A stretch of DNA of 46,816 nt, taken from assembly GCA_946546825.1 (NCBI GenBank), contig CAMNOK010000006.1, positions 1-46,816 of the forward strand, in the 5' to 3' direction. A program made the translations under genes and the position numbers. The notes below the pieces were generated by a model. That model searched no databases, was not told the DNA's origin, and worked only from the letters and a program-made list of their open reading frames with translations. The DNA is from an uncultured bacterium (lineage in GTDB: Bacteria; Bacteroidota; Bacteroidia; Bacteroidales; Bacteroidaceae). Below are positions 46,295-46,816 of the stretch, in pieces. Within the stretch, counting starts at the first letter, position 1. Every line of letters begins with the position of its first letter.

Positions 46295-46449
46295 CATTGG
46301 GACACTTTGAACAGGTCATCGGGACACTTTGAACAGGTCATCGGGACAGGTTGAACAGGTCATCCGGACAGTTTTTCCGGGCCATCCGGACGGAGTGTCC
46401 GGGCCATCGGGACAGAGTGTCCGGCCCCATCGGGACAAAGTGTCCGGCC
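46295..46449. repeat. 22-bp tandem array B
   Basis: Seven units start at 46295, 46317, 46339, 46361, 46383, 46405 and 46428 (one extra C before the last), with a decayed remnant after 46449. Units 1-3 follow the form CATCGGGACACTTTGAACAG plus GT. Units 5-7 follow CATCGGGACAGAGTGTCCGG plus two pyrimidine or G bases, and contain a GGAC/GTCC dyad. Unit 4 is intermediate. The period is 22 bp, as in array A, but the unit sequences are not clearly related. Confidence 0.88.
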
Positions 46450-46496
46450 CCCCTTCGGACAGGCAAACTGTAGTTTAATGTTTCATTCATAGTGTT

Positions 46497-46520
46497 CATT
46501 CATCATTCATCATTCATCAT
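46497..46520. repeat. CATTCAT heptanucleotide microsatellite
   Basis: Three perfect CATTCAT copies (46497-46517) plus a partial CAT, with a further single CATTCAT a little upstream. Short tracts like this can vary in copy number by slippage. Confidence 0.8.
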
Positions 46521-46631
46521 GCTTACTGCCTAATGACTTTGGCATGGGTGTATTTACTTCCTTTTTCTTCTCATTTTTTCCCCATTTTGCATCCTTTTTT
46601 GAAGGAAAAACTGCGATTTAAGAAATATTAA

Positions 46632-46709
46632 CTCATTTCCTCACAATTTCCTCACACCTCACAAACCCTTTGTTTATCGGCTTTTCAGCTCACAGAATGA
46701 GGAAATGAG
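46632..46709. repeat. 12-bp inverted repeat
   Basis: CTCATTTCCTCA (46632-46643) and TGAGGAAATGAG (46698-46709) are perfect reverse complements. The first arm is followed by two further copies of a TTTCCTCAC-like motif. Confidence 0.75.
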
Positions 46710-46734
46710 GAAAAATTTCAAAAAAAACTTTGCA

Positions 46735-46753
46735 GTGCGCGCACGCGCGCGCG
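46735..46753. repeat. Alternating purine-pyrimidine GC tract
   Basis: Nineteen bases alternate strictly between purine and pyrimidine, nearly all G and C, containing the palindrome GTGCGCGCAC (46735-46744). It stands out in otherwise AT-rich non-coding DNA and could adopt Z-form DNA. Confidence 0.7.
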
Positions 46754-46816
46754 AGGACTTCCTATCTGATAATGAGTGTCACTTCGTGACAGTAATCTCA
46801 CTAGACTTATTTTATG

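Larger units (their letters stand above)
46222..46816. other. Non-coding right end with several repeat types
   Basis: No convincing gene is seen in the last 595 bp. The stretch holds the 22-bp array B (46295-46449), a CATTCAT microsatellite (46497-46520), a 12-bp inverted repeat with a 54-nt gap (46632-46643 and 46698-46709), an alternating purine-pyrimidine tract (46735-46753) and a small hairpin TGTCAC-TTC-GTGACA close to the edge. A gene may begin just beyond the window. Confidence 0.7.

Noticed and set aside
46295..46449. CRISPR array
   Set aside because: The 22-bp units are directly adjacent with no spacers, and no cas gene is present. The same reasoning applies to 19044-19175.

Overview
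The window looks like a chromosomal housekeeping segment from a Bacteroidales species, most likely Prevotella-like (Prevotellaceae). Four things support this: a fused lpxC/fabZ gene, promoters of the Bacteroidota type (TTTG, about 20 nt, TAnnTTTG), Bacteroidota-restricted families (DUF4835/PorD-like, DUF3127, DUF5715, the GGGtGRT protein), and gene orders such as rpsR-rplI and dnaN-exonuclease-recN. No prophage, transposase, CRISPR array or rRNA was seen. All assignments come from reading translations and motifs by eye; no database search was run.

Layout. 1-2.4 kb: the end of rpsR, rplI with an acidic repeat tail, and dnaB. 2.5-8.6 kb: a compact leuA-leuC-leuD-cimA-leuB operon that should make 2-oxoisocaproate precursors and, through citramalate, 2-oxobutanoate for isoleucine. 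8.6-11.6 kb: three overlapping glycosyltransferase genes on the minus strand, followed by a tRNA-Arg(TCT) on plus. 11.8-16.4 kb: a minus-strand replication/repair operon, dnaN, DnaQ-like exonuclease, DUF4835/PorD-like and recN. Divergent from dnaN is a DUF3127 gene whose product ends like SSB. 17-18.8 kb: an HD hydrolase and menA, divergently transcribed from a near-perfect palindromic double promoter.

18.8-19.4 kb is a non-coding gap holding an inverted repeat, a 22-bp-period tandem array and the terminator of the following unit. 19.5-35.9 kb is one minus-strand run of 15 genes with tiny gaps or overlaps: phoH, purC, ubiE/menG, aroE, TPM-domain gene, lemA, purM, prfA, pyrF, HD gene, lpxD, lpxC/fabZ, lpxA, miaA and a class A PBP. 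It mixes envelope building (lipid A, peptidoglycan), nucleotide synthesis, menaquinone, shikimate and translation.

36-38.8 kb: a DUF5715 gene with an M15-peptidase-like metal site, then a two-gene unit of a NifU-like scaffold and the GGGtGRT protein, which end at a shared strong terminator. This pair is the best candidate here for an uncharacterised system. 39-43.6 kb: a Wzx-type flippase with a glycosyltransferase, an NhaD-type antiporter that may be leaderless, and queC. 43.6-46.1 kb: clpC. The last 0.65 kb is non-coding and contains a second, unrelated array with the same 22-bp period, a CATTCAT microsatellite, a 12-bp inverted repeat and an alternating GC tract.
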